From contig CM059198.1 of assembly GCA_030323885.1 (NCBI GenBank), positions 12,624,462-12,688,461 on the forward strand: a DNA stretch of 64,000 nucleotides. Direction: 5' to 3'. Within the stretch, counting starts at the first letter, position 1. The number at the start of each line of letters is the position of its first letter. Of this stretch, positions 33,765-45,211 are shown in pieces. The notes below the pieces were generated by a model, which saw only the letters and a program-made list of their open reading frames with translations, did not search any database and was not told the DNA's origin. The position numbers and the translations under genes are program-made. The DNA comes from Branchipolynoe longqiensis. Its lineage: Eukaryota; Annelida; Polychaeta; Phyllodocida; Polynoidae.

Positions 33765-34718
33765 CGTTTAACCGTCTGGATATTCCACCCCCGCTTAAGG
33801 TGAGCCTACAAGTTAATTTATATAATTATTTCCATGTGAATTTCCTGGGCCAGCCGCGGGCCGCCGCTGCCTCCCGTCCTGCCTGCAGGTAGTCCGTGTC
33901 CGTCCGTGTCATTCCCGGGCTAAGGTCGGCCAGCCAGAGTATCGTCTAAATACGGATTTTGTCCCCTCTCGCATTTATCGGCCTAAAGCAATTACTTAGT
34001 TATTTCAACTAACTGGCTGGTCTACCCGCCTTACGGTGTATTTAATATGTTTAAATTGATCCAGAACTAAGCAGATGCGCTAGTGTCACTGCCACTGTCA
34101 CTGATAATCAGCCTACATTACTGTCATATTTTAGCCAAAAGATCTCTACGTTAATTCTGTTGATATGTCTGGTATAATCTCCACACAGACGGATTAAATA
34201 GCTGCATAAGGCTTATTTAGACTTAAGGCCCTTAATTATATATATAAAGCAATCCAATGTTAAGTTTGACCATAGCAGTTAATCCATAGAAGTCTGGAGG
34301 ATAGTAAAGAATGCAAGGAACATTCCAATTTACTTTTCCAAGAGCTCACAGCCTTTTATTCTTAACCAAACTAACATTCGTTCGTAGCACATATCGTAGA
34401 TGTATTATGCAAACCCCTTCCATTATCATTAAATTAAAACAAGTTTAGAATTTCGACAATATAGGCCTAAAACCCGGCTAAAATATCAGAGCATCATTGT
34501 ATACGTCTGATCAGTCTGGGTCCGAACGCCCGACCTTCCATCATTGCCAGGCGAGTCGCAATTTGCGTCTCCTAGCAACGCTTTACGGCCGGAAACCCGG
34601 TGCCCCGTGAATGTTTGGCATTCGCGAGTCTGCCATGGCGAGTAGCCCGTATTTCCAAATACGGGTTAATCGGCGCACGCTCGCGAATGTCACAAGGCGA
34701 ATAGTCTCGCCCACTTCA
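33765..34718 (-). repeat. 5' LTR of the giant element; empty-site allele of the LINE insertion
   Basis: 954 bp, uninterrupted, colinear with the split left LTR. At 34571-34580 it reads CCTAGCAACG across the point where the left LTR carries the 1.5-kb LINE. Its inner end is CG where the left copy has TG, which suggests decay of the terminal dinucleotide. Confidence 0.85.
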
Positions 34719-34866
34719 CTTGTGTGTGTATGTCTGTGTGTGTCTGTTTGTGTGTGTCTGTCTGTGTGTGTCTGTCTGTGTATATGTCTGTGCGTATGTA
34801 TGTCGCTGTGTCTCTGTAAAGTCAGTCCAGGAAACACAGACACATACACACACACAGACACATCCA
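34719..34866. repeat. TG microsatellite switching to CA
   Basis: The TG/TCTG array runs to about 34810. After the island CTCTGTAAAGTCAGTCCAGG it becomes CA-rich (CACAGACACATACACACACA), so the two halves can fold on each other. The island resembles those in the arrays left of 11912. That supports one original TG locus on both sides of the giant element. Confidence 0.85.
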
Positions 34867-35059
34867 CCTCATTTCCCCTTCCCCTCTATGACCCTGCACA
34901 GTAGGCCTACTTGGTTGGGGGGGGCTAATGAGGTCACGAGATTGGCCTAATTGGTTAATGGCCTCCCTGTATAATGTGTGTTTCAAACTGAGTGTTCAAA
35001 AGGGTGAGGTTATACATTTACTGGTTATTCTGTATATGCTCTCCCAAATCATTAGCTAA

Positions 35060-35160
35060 TACACCAATATCTAAGTTGGATATATAGGATCAAATGTAAG
35101 TAGTTGTTTTAATTTTGACAAAATTATATTTCATCGGACCATGCAACTTTAATCAACAAA
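35060..35160 (+). repeat. Dispersed ~90-bp repeat, copy 1
   Basis: Words ATCTAAGTTGGATATATAGG and CATCGGACCATGCAAC match a second copy near 45750-45830, with a short reverse piece near 5499-5526. No coding content and no terminal structure seen. Confidence 0.45.
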
Positions 35161-37464
35161 CGTGTGATAGACCACGGCTGAATCTCATAGAGACAATGAG
35201 AGAAGACATCAAGCAGGCTTCAAGCTTATTCTGCTGTGTCATATGTTTAGATTTGAAGTGGCCTGCTAACCGCCCAGCCGAGTCACAGCTAACTTCCCAT
35301 GGGGCACAGCTGTTACCAGACCTTGGGGCAGTCAATGATAGGGACTGCCCCTGCTAGCCTGCTGCCACCTGTTGCAATAGGATTGCAACATAGGAGAGCG
35401 AAGGCACTGCCTCCACTGCGTGGTATTGGGGCTCGTTACAAACTACTACAACCACCACTGTAACCAACACAAATATATATACATATATATAATTGTATAT
35501 ACATTAAGAATACCCCCAGATATAAGAGTTAAAATAGATACACTGTTGGAACAGCGATTCCCGATCCGCAATCCCCGATCAACTGGACTGATGTCGGATT
35601 GTCGGCTAGTGTTTGGCGTTCTATGGCAAGCGGTACAGTCCCCCGGATGGTGGACACTACCTGCACTCCCTGGCCGATTATGGGCCAAATAGAACACAAT
35701 AGACTAGATCACCGTTCCGACTGCGCATGCGCTGAAAACGGCGTTGGCAGCAAAGCAAAGGCATACAGCCATTGAGTTTGCCGATACGCATAGGGCAAAA
35801 CTTTGATTTTATTCAAAATTAATAAAAATACATAACAATTTGCCACAAACATGGATGGAAGGATGCAATATAATAATATAATGAATATGTTTAAGACACA
35901 ACTCTCCATAATTAAGCATTTTGAGCTAAGAAACATACAATTTCAGTCACCTTACAGGCTGATGTTTACATCACCATTGATTAGACATAAGTAATTCTTG
36001 TTCTAAATATTAAAATGTCAAATGTGTCAACAAAACCTTGTTTCAAAGAAATAAATAACCAATATCTGATTAACCCTACTCATTTTATAATTCTACATAT
36101 GTCATTAACCATAGGATATAATAAAAACATGAATACAATAAGTAAAACTGACTCTGGCTATGGCTCTAACACTCGTCTGAGTGCCCAGATTTGTCTAAAT
36201 CTAAATGCACATGGCATAAGATGGGCTGAATATATTGCTGTAAATGCAATGCTGGATAAAAGATTAATCTTAATTTATTATATATATTTTTTAGTTGGTA
36301 TTCTATGATTCAAACAAGAGCTGAGATGAGCTGAAACTCGTACATTTCATAGCTGCACCCAGTGTATTAGCATGTGCCATGTGCTTCTTGTGGGTTTGTT
36401 TTGCTTTGACACATCCCACAATGCACCGTGCCGCTGGAATGGCGATGTAGTCTATTAACACCGCCATGGTGGCGTTATCTGGAACCAGGCGCTGTTGATG
36501 GCGAGGTGGGTGTGGGGTAGGATAGTACCAAATGATCAGATAGCACTATCAGTTATCACCCAAAACCAGATTATTCAGATACACCTGCCTGGGTGTGATG
36601 CGTCTGGGCATTCAGCTGCAGTGTTAATGATGGACGCTGGGTGGTGCTGTCAGTAGGGCAGTGTCGTTGCTTGTTCCTGGTTGGTGATGGCTGTTGAGGG
36701 TAACTGCTGATAGTTTAATGCCACGTCGGCAGCAAGGGTCATCATATTCCCAGTGAAAAGCTAGTGGCATCTATTCTGTCAGTCTTGTCAATCACATTAA
36801 TGTGCCTACATTGAAATGTATACAAAACTCCGAAATGGTCAGATCCATGTCAAATAATAGAAACAAAACCTCTCTAATTCAATCATGAAGTGGTCAGACT
36901 TGTGTCAACTGACAGCAAAATCCAACTAAGAAAAAATAGCCAGAATTACAAGAGGCAATACAGCCGGATTGCTTTTAGGGAGACTCAAATTCTACTGGGC
37001 TCTCCCATGAAACTTAATTTCCATGAAGTAAGAACTCTAAAATTAGTTTGTGCTTTATATTGGTGAAGAGGTCTTGCATGCTATTCACTTTAAAACAATG
37101 TTGACGCAAGGCCATGCAATCTCGACACTCAAACAGAATGTTTCTGAGTGTCAGAGGGCACTGAATAAAATGCACTCATTGGCTGGGTGGTGGTGATGGA
37201 TGTAGTTGGTGAGTGCACATGTAGGTCTATTACGGTACTGTCACTGACCCTGCTCACACAGCCGGTGCCAACTACCATTATACATGACACCTACAGATTG
37301 ACACGGTGCTACATTAACCATCCTGATGTTGCTGTGGTAACCAAGCAGAGAGTGTAGCGAAGTGAACCGAATCACACCGAAAGGCACTCAATTATTTATC
37401 ACCGGGTAAGGATAGAACTCCTAACACGTGTGTGCTCCCTTGTAACGTCCATTTTCCGGTACGC
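35161..37464. other. 2.3 kb without recognisable features
   Basis: AT-rich sequence with scattered short frames on both strands, none above about 100 codons and none with motifs I can name. There are short TA-rich runs near 35480. I see no tandem array and no clear inverted ends. Confidence 0.4.
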
Positions 37465-37868
37465 TTGTCAACCATGGACCATCACAGCAGAGCTCCAAAG
37501 AAGAATACAAATCATGGAAATGAGGGGCTAATGCTAGATACAAACCCATGTTGCCAATGAGGAATTATGTTCCAAGATCCAGCAGGCAATTGGACTACTC
37601 AAAGCTCTGCTGACAATCGGAAAGAGATGTAAACTGCAGTGGTATGGCCATATTTGCTGTTCATCAGATCTGGCCAAAACCATCTTGCAAGGCACAGTGA
37701 AAGAAGGAAGAAAGCAAGCCAGAGAAAGGAAGAGCTGACAAAACAACATCAGGGAATGGATAGGTCCAGATGGCAGTGAAGAACAGGGAACACTGGAGAC
37801 AACTGGGGACAAAGTCATCTGTGGTGCCCCAACCACCCTCAGGTTTAAGGGATTTGATGATGACGAAA
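37465..37868 (+). pseudogene. LINE 3' fragment (C-terminal RT region)
   Basis: Read on the plus strand in broken frames: WTITAELQRRIQIMEMRG, then SKIQQAIGLLKALLTIGKR, WYGHICCSSDLAKTILQG, and NNIREWIGPDGSE. This is the C-terminal segment common to a widespread class of animal non-LTR reverse transcriptases. The 3' end reaches GATTTGATGATGACGA, a GAT-rich tail. All catalytic RT domains are lost by 5' truncation and several stops are present. An apparent 112-codon frame on the opposite strand is a shadow. Confidence 0.75.
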
Positions 37869-38195
37869 ACACTTTTCAGGAAATGTTCTATGCATTTGTT
37901 TCAAACATTTCCGGCATTCTTGATACTATTCCACCCATACTAGATGGTTTGTTTGGTAAATATTAAAGTAATGTCAGAATGCCTACAAGGCTTTTATGAT
38001 AAGGTCGCAGTCAAATACTCCATAGTTACCGCCATGCAATATTCCTCTCAGTTGCAGCATCTGGACTTTGAGCGAACCAGCTATTGTGCTATCCCCTTTG
38101 CTGACTAGTGGTAACCATGAATATTGTGATTCACAAGGGAAGGAGATGAAAGCCGGAGTGGAGGTGAATAGTATTTATTGAACATACAGCCAGGT

Positions 38196-38862
38196 TGAGC
38201 CCTGAAGCAGACAGCGTGTATATAGATGAGAGGGACAACTATCATAGTAGAACGTGTAACAGCTGCCGACTGTGGCGCTCCAAGTGGTGGTTGTTGAACA
38301 CTTTGTGACACAGCTGTATGCGTACTGGCAAACTCAAGGCATTGTCAATGGTTGTGTGCAATCTTCATACAGAAAAAGTTAAATATCTCTAAAGCCACAC
38401 CACCTAGAAACAAAATCGATTGGTACACATACAGAAAACATATTCACTGAATAGATTATATTAAATTTATAAGGTTAGTGTTCTGCATTTCTATTAATTT
38501 GGAATAAAATAAATGTTTTGCACTGCATGTATGGCAAACTCAATGCATTGTCAATGGCGGTGAGCAATCTTCATACAGAAAATGTCAAATATCTCTAAAA
38601 CTACATGACCTAGACACAAGCCGCTTGGAATACATATAGAAAATATGTTTACCAAAAGATTATATTGAATTTATAAGGTTAGGGTTCTGGATTTCTATTA
38701 ATTTTTTAAGAAAACTAATGTTTTGCACTGCGCATACCGGCAAACTCAAGGCTTGTTCAACAATAACCGCCAGGAGCGCCACTGTAGCCTGTGTTACCGA
38801 TTTTCACGGGAGTTGTCCCTCTCATCTATATACACGCTCTCTGCCTGAAGCCATACATGGCT
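38196..38862. mobile_element. 667-bp inverted-repeat element with tandem core
   Basis: The ends are imperfect inverted repeats of about 110 bp. Left: CTGAAGCAGACAGCGTGTAT, ATGAGAGGGACAACT, GTGGCGCTCC; right: the reverse complements AGTTGTCCCTCTCAT, ATACACGCTCTC, GGAGCGCCAC. Between them lie two direct copies of a ~200-bp monomer (38330-38525 and 38528-38730) with words CAAACTCAA, AGAAAATGTCAAATATCTC, TTATAAGGTTAG and TTTTGCACTGC. No ORF. A non-autonomous foldback or MITE-type element is likely. Confidence 0.65.
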
Positions 38863-39054
38863 AGGCGGCTTAAGCAAGAAATACTAATACAAGTAAGGTA
38901 AGTGAGTAAGTAGCAATATATTATGGTGCTTTACCATTCACAGCCATACACGCCGTTATTAAAATATTGCACTCAATATGCTATTTTACTGTCAGTCAAT
39001 GCAATGTCTGAAAAACTGGTGTGGCACGATAATATTTGTAAGTAGTTGTTCCTA

Positions 39055-39385
39055 TTCAAGCTGTTTGTTTGGTTTGTACGTCCTGGCAACATCTATGGTC
39101 ATATCATCAGGATGGGTACTGACTTGAGACAGTGTGCACTCATGGCAACTTTATAGTGCTGCCCCAGTGTGAGACTAATCCACTGGCAACATCATGACCC
39201 AATATCCCACTCAGACATATTATCCTGAGTTAACCAGTCCTTGCCCTATCATAGTAATCCGGGGTGCCGGGCTAAGTAGCGACAAGCATCAATATTATAA
39301 GTCATTGGTTTGACTCGGTCGGGATTCGAGCTCCCCATGTTCCGCTCGGGAAGCCTGTGCTCTACCGATTCGATCATGACTGTTC
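39055..39385 (-). mobile_element. SINE, minus-strand copy
   Basis: Reverse-oriented member of the tRNA-headed family. B-box-like GGGATTCGAGCTCC and A-box-like region lie at the right end. Body words include GTCATTGGTTTGACTCGG, ACCAGTCCTTGCCC and CAGGATGGGTACTGAC. Near full length. Confidence 0.65.
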
Positions 39386-39540
39386 TGATCTAAGTGATGG
39401 TGATTAATGTTGTATTCAGATATGTCAAAGAAGAGACAGTTGTAGGTAACTATGCACGATGTATAGAAGACATGATCTGCTGCAATTAGTGATCCTTTGG
39501 AGAGGAATGGGTTTAGGCTGTACATCTTCTGAAGTTAGGA

Positions 39541-39916
39541 CAAAGACCCTATAATACTAAGACAGCTCACTCAGCCTGTACTGTGTAATCAAAATGATCA
39601 AACCCACCACTTGGTGCGCTGGCTGTTCTCTTGGTTAAACAGGTGCTATATTATATGTATAAATGTATATATGAATGTGAAAGATGTGTGATGATGGCAC
39701 TGCTGATGATGATGCTGATGGGTATTTGTTCATAGCAATTTCATATTGATGTGTATTCATACTTACCTATCTAATGTATAATATAATTGTATGTGTTTAC
39801 AAGTGAAACACCGACCAGCAGCCGGCTGATCAAACCCACCAGAAGGTGGCACTGCAAAATTGACATTAACATTGGAGAGATAGGGAGTGAGCCGTCTTAG
39901 TATTATAGGGTCTTTG
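39541..39916. mobile_element. 376-bp MITE with 7-bp target duplication
   Basis: Terminal inverted repeats of at least 33 bp begin CAAAGACCCTATAATACTAA and differ at one or two positions. The seven bases GTTAGGA occur immediately outside both ends (39534-39540 and 39917-39923). The interior has a direct pair around GATCAAACCCACCA and no ORF. A 7-bp duplication and these ends do not let me assign a superfamily. Confidence 0.85.
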
Positions 39917-40089
39917 GTTAGGAGTAGGCTCCTCGGTACACTGAGTAGAGATTCATTGTAATACCGTGGTCAAAATAACCGACAGGACTTTTTTACTTTG
40001 ATGTGTTATATTAGTGCTCGGATATAGTCTGTACTATAGAGGGTATGATTTTGTCAACAGTGTGCTGTTTTGCCGATGATATCGTTAAT

Positions 40090-40495
40090 GGAGCGTTCTT
40101 GTTGGTGTTGTACTTTAGATGGTGTGTTGTTGATATTAAGTTGCCCTTTGTGTGTTGTTACTGGTGGTGTGCTATGGTTGATGATGTGGCGTTTTATTGA
40201 TGGTGTGTTTTTGTTGATGGTGTGTTGGTGTATTGTTGTTGGTGTGTTTTGTGTGTGTGTTGTTGGTGTGGTGTTGTTGGTGTGTTGTTGTTGGTGTGTT
40301 GTTGTTGGTGTATGGGTGTGTTGTTGTTGGTGTGTTGTTATTGGTGTGTTGTTGGTGTGTTGTTGGTGTTGGTGCGTTGTTGGTGTGTTGTTGTTGGTGT
40401 GTGGGTGTGTTGTTTGTGTGTTGGTGTGTTGTTACTGGTGTGTTGGAGTGTTTTTGATGGAGTGTTATTGGTGGTGTCTTGTTGACGGGGTGTTT
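40090..40495. repeat. GTT/GTGT-rich microsatellite
   Basis: Irregular repeats of TGTTGTTGGTG and GGTGTGTTGT. Long frames rich in Cys, Val, Trp and Leu in all plus-strand phases are repeat artefacts. Confidence 0.88.
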
Positions 40496-40639
40496 GGTAC
40501 TGAAATGTCATAGGACTGCTATGAGGTAGTTAATAGCTGTTCGCCCCTGCTTCCCCACAACTACACTCTGCCGCAGTAAGAACTGTTGGCACCCGGGACG
40601 TTATGAAGCCAGGGGCTCCCTCGGCGCCCTGCTCTGTCC

Positions 40640-41455
40640 AGAAGGTAATTGTGGTGCTTACCCCTCTGCCAACTCTCCCTCGCTACCATGGCCACCGTCT
40701 GCCCTCTCATCCTATCACCCCCACCCTGCCGTATCGTCCATCCCCACACCAATGCTTAGTGTGTCCCATGCCACCATTTGACCCTCTCCGTTGCCAGCAA
40801 GCCTCAACTCTCCTTTCTCCCCTCCCCCAGCCCCTCCCCATCCCCTCCTCCACCAACACCCGCTCCATCCACTCGCCAGCCCCCTCCCCATCCTTCCTCC
40901 CACAGCCCTTGTCTCCTTCACTCCCCATCGACCCCGATCCACTCTTCATCCACTCCCCATCTCTAACACCCCCCCCCCCACATACACCTGTCAACCCCCC
41001 CCATCATGTCCACGCCTTTCCCTCCCCCCACCCCTTCCCACCTCGCCACCTCTATCCCTCCCTCATTTTCCTTCGTCCTCCCCCATCCTTCCCCGTCTCA
41101 GCCTTTCCGCACCCCCTATTACATTTCCCTTCTCAATCCCCTCCTCAGTTCCAGCCCTTTCCTGTCCCGATCCCATCCCCCATCACCACCCTCCCTCCGT
41201 GTGTCCCCTTACTCCATCCCTCCCACTCTACCCCGATCCCTTCTCCCACCCCTACACCCTCTCCCCCACCTGCGGTTCCCTCCCCTTTGAACTACCGGCG
41301 AGTACCTCATGACCCCATCCCAGAACACTGGAGCCAGATTACGGCAGCTCTAGCTATCCATCATATGTACTACTACCCACATCCCCCAAACTCCCAGTCC
41401 CTCCTCGCCCACCCCCCGCCCACACTGGCTCGGCACCACCGTCCCTAATCTCCGC
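40640..41455. repeat. 800-bp pyrimidine-rich tract
   Basis: The plus strand is almost only C and T with some A (CCCTCCCC, CCCATC, CACCC). A 281-codon frame is open here, giving Pro/Ser/His low complexity. The complementary strand is open too. There is no domain, and I do not call a protein. Triplex-prone DNA is plausible. From 41456 to 42324 there is AT-rich sequence with two C runs and nothing else recognised. Confidence 0.8.
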
Positions 41456-42324
41456 CCCTCCCTGGTACGGAGCTGCTCACCTCGCTTGCCCTCATATCGC
41501 GTAACAAGTAAATAACCTCATCCCAGTCAGTGTATTTATGGGCCAAGTTAAACCTTCGCTGTCTAGTGTCTACCTATGTTCTGCCCATAGTAGGTGTTCT
41601 TTATGACTTTCGCTGCTTCCTGGATCTCTCCAGAAATAAACCTAGATTTATTTTTCTTCAAACTACACTTGGTTCTCAGAGCTCCCCCCCCCCCCCCAGT
41701 TTTTCACAGGGCTCATAGGATATGCGGGCAGAGTTGTCTGTCTACACAACTCACTGTTCTTAGGAAGCATACAAGGTGGCCGAAGGTATGATCCCAGCCT
41801 TCCTGTGTGCAAACAAGCAAACCTTTCGCGTCTCGGGTTATTCTAAATTATGAAATATATTCCTTGGTCTAACAGTCACAAGGAGGTAGGTAATAAATAG
41901 CTTCAAGGTATACCAACAGGACCATCAGCTCATAGTGGGATATCGGCCACTCTGCCATCAATCACTCATTAACATATAGAACAACCACTAACAGAAAGAA
42001 CAACCTCAAATATCACAACTAAGGAATACATTTTGATGAATCCCAATATTGCCTACACTTATTTGTTTGTATTCATCAGTATGAATCTAGTCAAGTAATA
42101 TCTGTTAAATTCCACCTAATATTCAATGCATATAAATATTTATATTTCACATAACAAATTATATTTTGTTATACCTTTAATGTTGCATGGCCGGAAGACC
42201 AGTGCATATATTACAGTTGAGTAAATATTGCAGTCTTGTAATTTGGACCTACACACATCCCCCCCCCCCCCACACTTCTGACCACACATCTTATCTACAG
42301 ACACCTTCTAAGGTGTTTTTGTGT

Positions 42325-43440
42325 GATTCTCTAACCACCAGACAACAGCTTGCTCTTTGTGTAATTCTCTATCAACCAGACAACAGTTTGCTCTTTGCGT
42401 GACTCTCCAACCACCAGAAAACAGTTTGCTCTTTGTGTGACTCTCTAACCACCAGACAACACTTTGCTCTTTGTGTGACTCTAACCACCAAACACCAGTT
42501 TGCTCTGTGTGTGGCTCTCTAACCAGCAAACACCAGTGTGCTCTGTGTGTGGCTCTCTAACCACCAGACAGCAGTTTTCTCTTTGTGTGACTCTCTAACC
42601 ACCAGGCAACAGCTTGCTCTGTGTGTGATTCTCCAACCAGCAGACATCAGTTTGCTCTGTGTGTGACTCTACAACCACAAGACAACAGTTTGCTCTGTGT
42701 GTGACTCTCTAACCACCAGACAGCAGTTTGCTCTGTGTGTGGCTCTCTAACCACCAGACAACAGGTTGCTCTGTGTGTGACTATCTAACCACCAGGCAGC
42801 AGTTTGCTCTTAGTGTGACTCTCTAACCACCAGACAACAGCTTGCTCTGTGTGTGACTCTCTAACCACAACACAACAGTTTGCTCTGTACGTGACTCTCT
42901 AACCAACAGGCAGCAATTTGCTCTGTGTGTGACTCTCTAACCACCAGACAACAGTTTGCTCTTTCTGTGACTCTCTAACCACCAGACAACAGCTTGCTCT
43001 GTGTGTGACTCTCTAACCACAACACAACAGTTTGCTCTGTACGTGACTCTCTAACCAACAGGCAGCAATTTGCTCTGTGTGTGACTCTCTAACCACCAGA
43101 CAACAGTTTGCTCTTTCTGTGACTCTCTAACCACCAGACAACAGTTTGCTCTTTCTGTGACTCTCTAACCACCAGACAACAGTTTGCTCTGTGGGTGACT
43201 CTAACCACAACACAACAGTTTGCTCTGTATGTGATGCTGTAACCACCAGACAACAGTTTGCTCTGTATGTGACGCTCTAACCACCAGACAACAGTTTGCT
43301 CTTTGTGTGACTCTCTCACCACAGTTTGCTCTGTGTGTCTCTCTCTAACCACCTGACAACAGTTTGCGCTCTGTGTGGCTCTCTAACCACCAGGCAGCAG
43401 TTTGCTCTTTGTGTGACTCTCTAACCACAAGACAACTGTT
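42325..43440. repeat. 38-bp minisatellite, ~29 copies
   Basis: Unit consensus around ACTCTCTAACCACCAGACAA and CAGTTTGCTCTGTGTGTG. Copies vary by GTGTGTG/TTTGTGTG and occasional deletions. A larger duplication repeats a block of several units near 42840 and 42990. Open frames on the minus strand are repeat-encoded. From 43441 to 43960 a C-rich sequence follows without features. Confidence 0.93.
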
Positions 43441-44179
43441 CCACCTCTGTGTTACTCTCCAAATGTCAAACTCACCCCGACCCCCACCCCCCACGGCATG
43501 GTGACTGGCCCTTCATACACACAATCACACATTCACTAGGCCACTACTCCATTCTGGGTACAATAATATAATATCCTACAATTTAATTCAAACCTGTTCT
43601 TATATAATTATGTTCCACAATCCGTCACATATCTATCTGCATATCTCAGAAGCAGGCCTCCATCCTTGTCACTTCGAACATGGTAACGACATACTGGCAG
43701 ATTGAACCCATGTCCCGCCGTCTTCTGGGGCCCCGCCATGCTCCCACATAGTGCTGCTTAGCCCTTGTGTTTGTGCTGCTCTCTGACAGTTCCTTGGGAC
43801 CTCACCGATTGCAACACCAGGGTGACTCCAGCACCAAACTGCGCCAAATGCAGGCTTGCCAATTTCCCCGCCCCCCCACGCAAACCCTACACCACGACCC
43901 GGATGCTCCTCCCCACTCCCCCACTCCCCGAGTAACCCCCCCCCCCCCACACACACACACACACTATGAGCCCGGACTGAAATTAACGGTCTTGAGATAC
44001 ACGCCCAGGTACCCCCTGGTGAGCGGCCCTGGTACTAACCCAGTAGCGGCAGGGTTGTGTGTGGGGAGGTGTGTGTGGGACGGGGGGGGGGGCGACGTGA
44101 AGTACGCATGCGCTCTCAGTGGTGAGTACTTCCGAGCAGTGCTGTGTGCCAGCCACGTGTACTACTACTGCCTACCACG

Positions 44180-44345
44180 ACTACTCATGCTGCTGTTGCT
44201 GCTGCTCCTACGAGTGCCAAGCCTGCTTGTCGATAGGCTCGAGGAACTAGGTCAGCTGCACTCGGTGTTGACTCAAGTGCACGAGGTTCGCAGACTCAAT
44301 GAGGAGTCACTCCGGCCGCCCGCCCCTCGCCGCCCCCTCTCCCAA
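44180..44345 (+). other. Possible signal-peptide exon, weak
   Basis: From an ATG at 44188 the frame reads MLLLLLLLRVPSLLV, then LEELGQLHSVLTQVHEVRR, then enters the C-rich repeat. The Leu run resembles a signal peptide and the following helix is not simple-sequence. It could also be a chance frame through CTG repeats. No convincing splice donor was found before the repeat. Listed only because it is the least repeat-like part of a long open frame. Confidence 0.15.
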
Positions 44346-44862
44346 CTGGCTTCCTTCCCACCCTCCCATCCTAGCTACCCACCCTCCCACCCTACCTACC
44401 CACCCTCTTACCCTACCTACCCACCCTCCCACCCACCCTCCCATCCTACCTACCCACCCTCCCACCCTACCTACCCACCCTACCTACCCACCCACCCTCC
44501 CACCCTACCTACCCACCTTCCAAACCTAGTTACCCACCCTGCCACCCTAGCTACCCACCCTCCCATCCTACATACTAACCCTACTATCGTACCTACCCAC
44601 CCTCCCACCCTCCCTACCCACCCTCCCACCTACCTACCCACCCCCTACCTACCCCTCCCACCCTACCTACCCACCCTCCCACCCTACCTACCCAACCTCC
44701 CACCCTTACCCACCCACCCACCCTCCCACCCTACCTACCCTCCCACTACCTACCCACCCTACCTACCCCACCCTACCTACCACCCTCCCACCCTACCTAC
44801 CTACCCATCCTCCTACACTACCCACCCACGCTACCTAGCCACTCACCCTATCTACCCACCCA
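44346..44862. repeat. CCCACCCTACCTA tandem array
   Basis: Imperfect repeats of CTACCTACCCACCCTCCCAC. The Pro/Tyr/Thr/Ser frames are artefacts. Related C-rich sequence resumes at 44986-45180 after the SINE piece. Confidence 0.9.
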
Positions 44863-44985
44863 GTGTGTGCTGGCGGCTTGGTCTCCCAGTGGGACAGCAC
44901 TATAAAGTTGAAATGAGTGCGCACTGTCACAAGTCGGTACCCGTCCTGATATGACTTTAGATGTTGCCAGGGTGTAAAACCGCTA
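44863..44985 (+). mobile_element. SINE 3' fragment
   Basis: Only the last third of the SINE family is present: GTGTGCTGGCGGCTTGGTCT, GCGCACTGTCACAAGTCGG, TACCCGTCCTGATATGAC and the tail region. It is inserted in the C-rich array, which continues on both sides. Confidence 0.6.
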
Positions 44986-45211
44986 AAACCAAACTACCCT
45001 CCCTCCCACCGCACGCACCACCCTCCCACCCACCTACAAATCCTCCCACTGTACCCACTCATCCTTTCCACCCACCCTCTAACACTACCCACCTATCCTT
45101 CTGCTCTTCCTAGCTACCCACCCTCCCCTTCTTACTCACACACCCTCCCACCCACCTACCCACCCTCTCCCCACTGCCGAGGCCGCCGCCCGGCGAGGTG
45201 CTCGTGCTGAT

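Larger units (their letters stand above)
11912..34718 (-). mobile_element. Putative giant Ty3/Gypsy LTR element with accessory genes
   Basis: Two copies of a 954-bp repeat bound this span in the same orientation. The inner edge of the right copy carries a PBS-like motif followed by gag remnants and pol. The inner edge of the left copy carries a polypurine tract. Both outer edges run into TG microsatellite with similar islands. These facts fit one minus-strand element of about 22.8 kb, or about 18.4 kb after removing the nested LINE (1.5 kb) and the nested split-repeat element (2.9 kb). No LTR lies next to the end of pol at 28881, so the 14 kb beyond pol seem to belong to it. Weak point: flanking pentamers (ATGTA left, CTTGT right) do not match as a target duplication. 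Alternatively the two LTRs could belong to two truncated relatives. Confidence 0.6.

Noticed and set aside
40603..41448. 281-codon Pro/Ser/His-rich frame
   Set aside because: It lies in a pyrimidine-only tract with frames open on both strands. Composition alone explains it, and no domain or start context supports it.
42325..43440. Regular 38-bp units resembling a CRISPR array
   Set aside because: Units are head-to-tail without unique spacers, the context is eukaryotic, and no cas genes occur.
43767..44954. 395-codon frame
   Set aside because: Most of it translates the CCCACCCTACCTA array and then runs through a SINE fragment. Only a short Leu-rich part is not repeat, and that is listed separately at low confidence.
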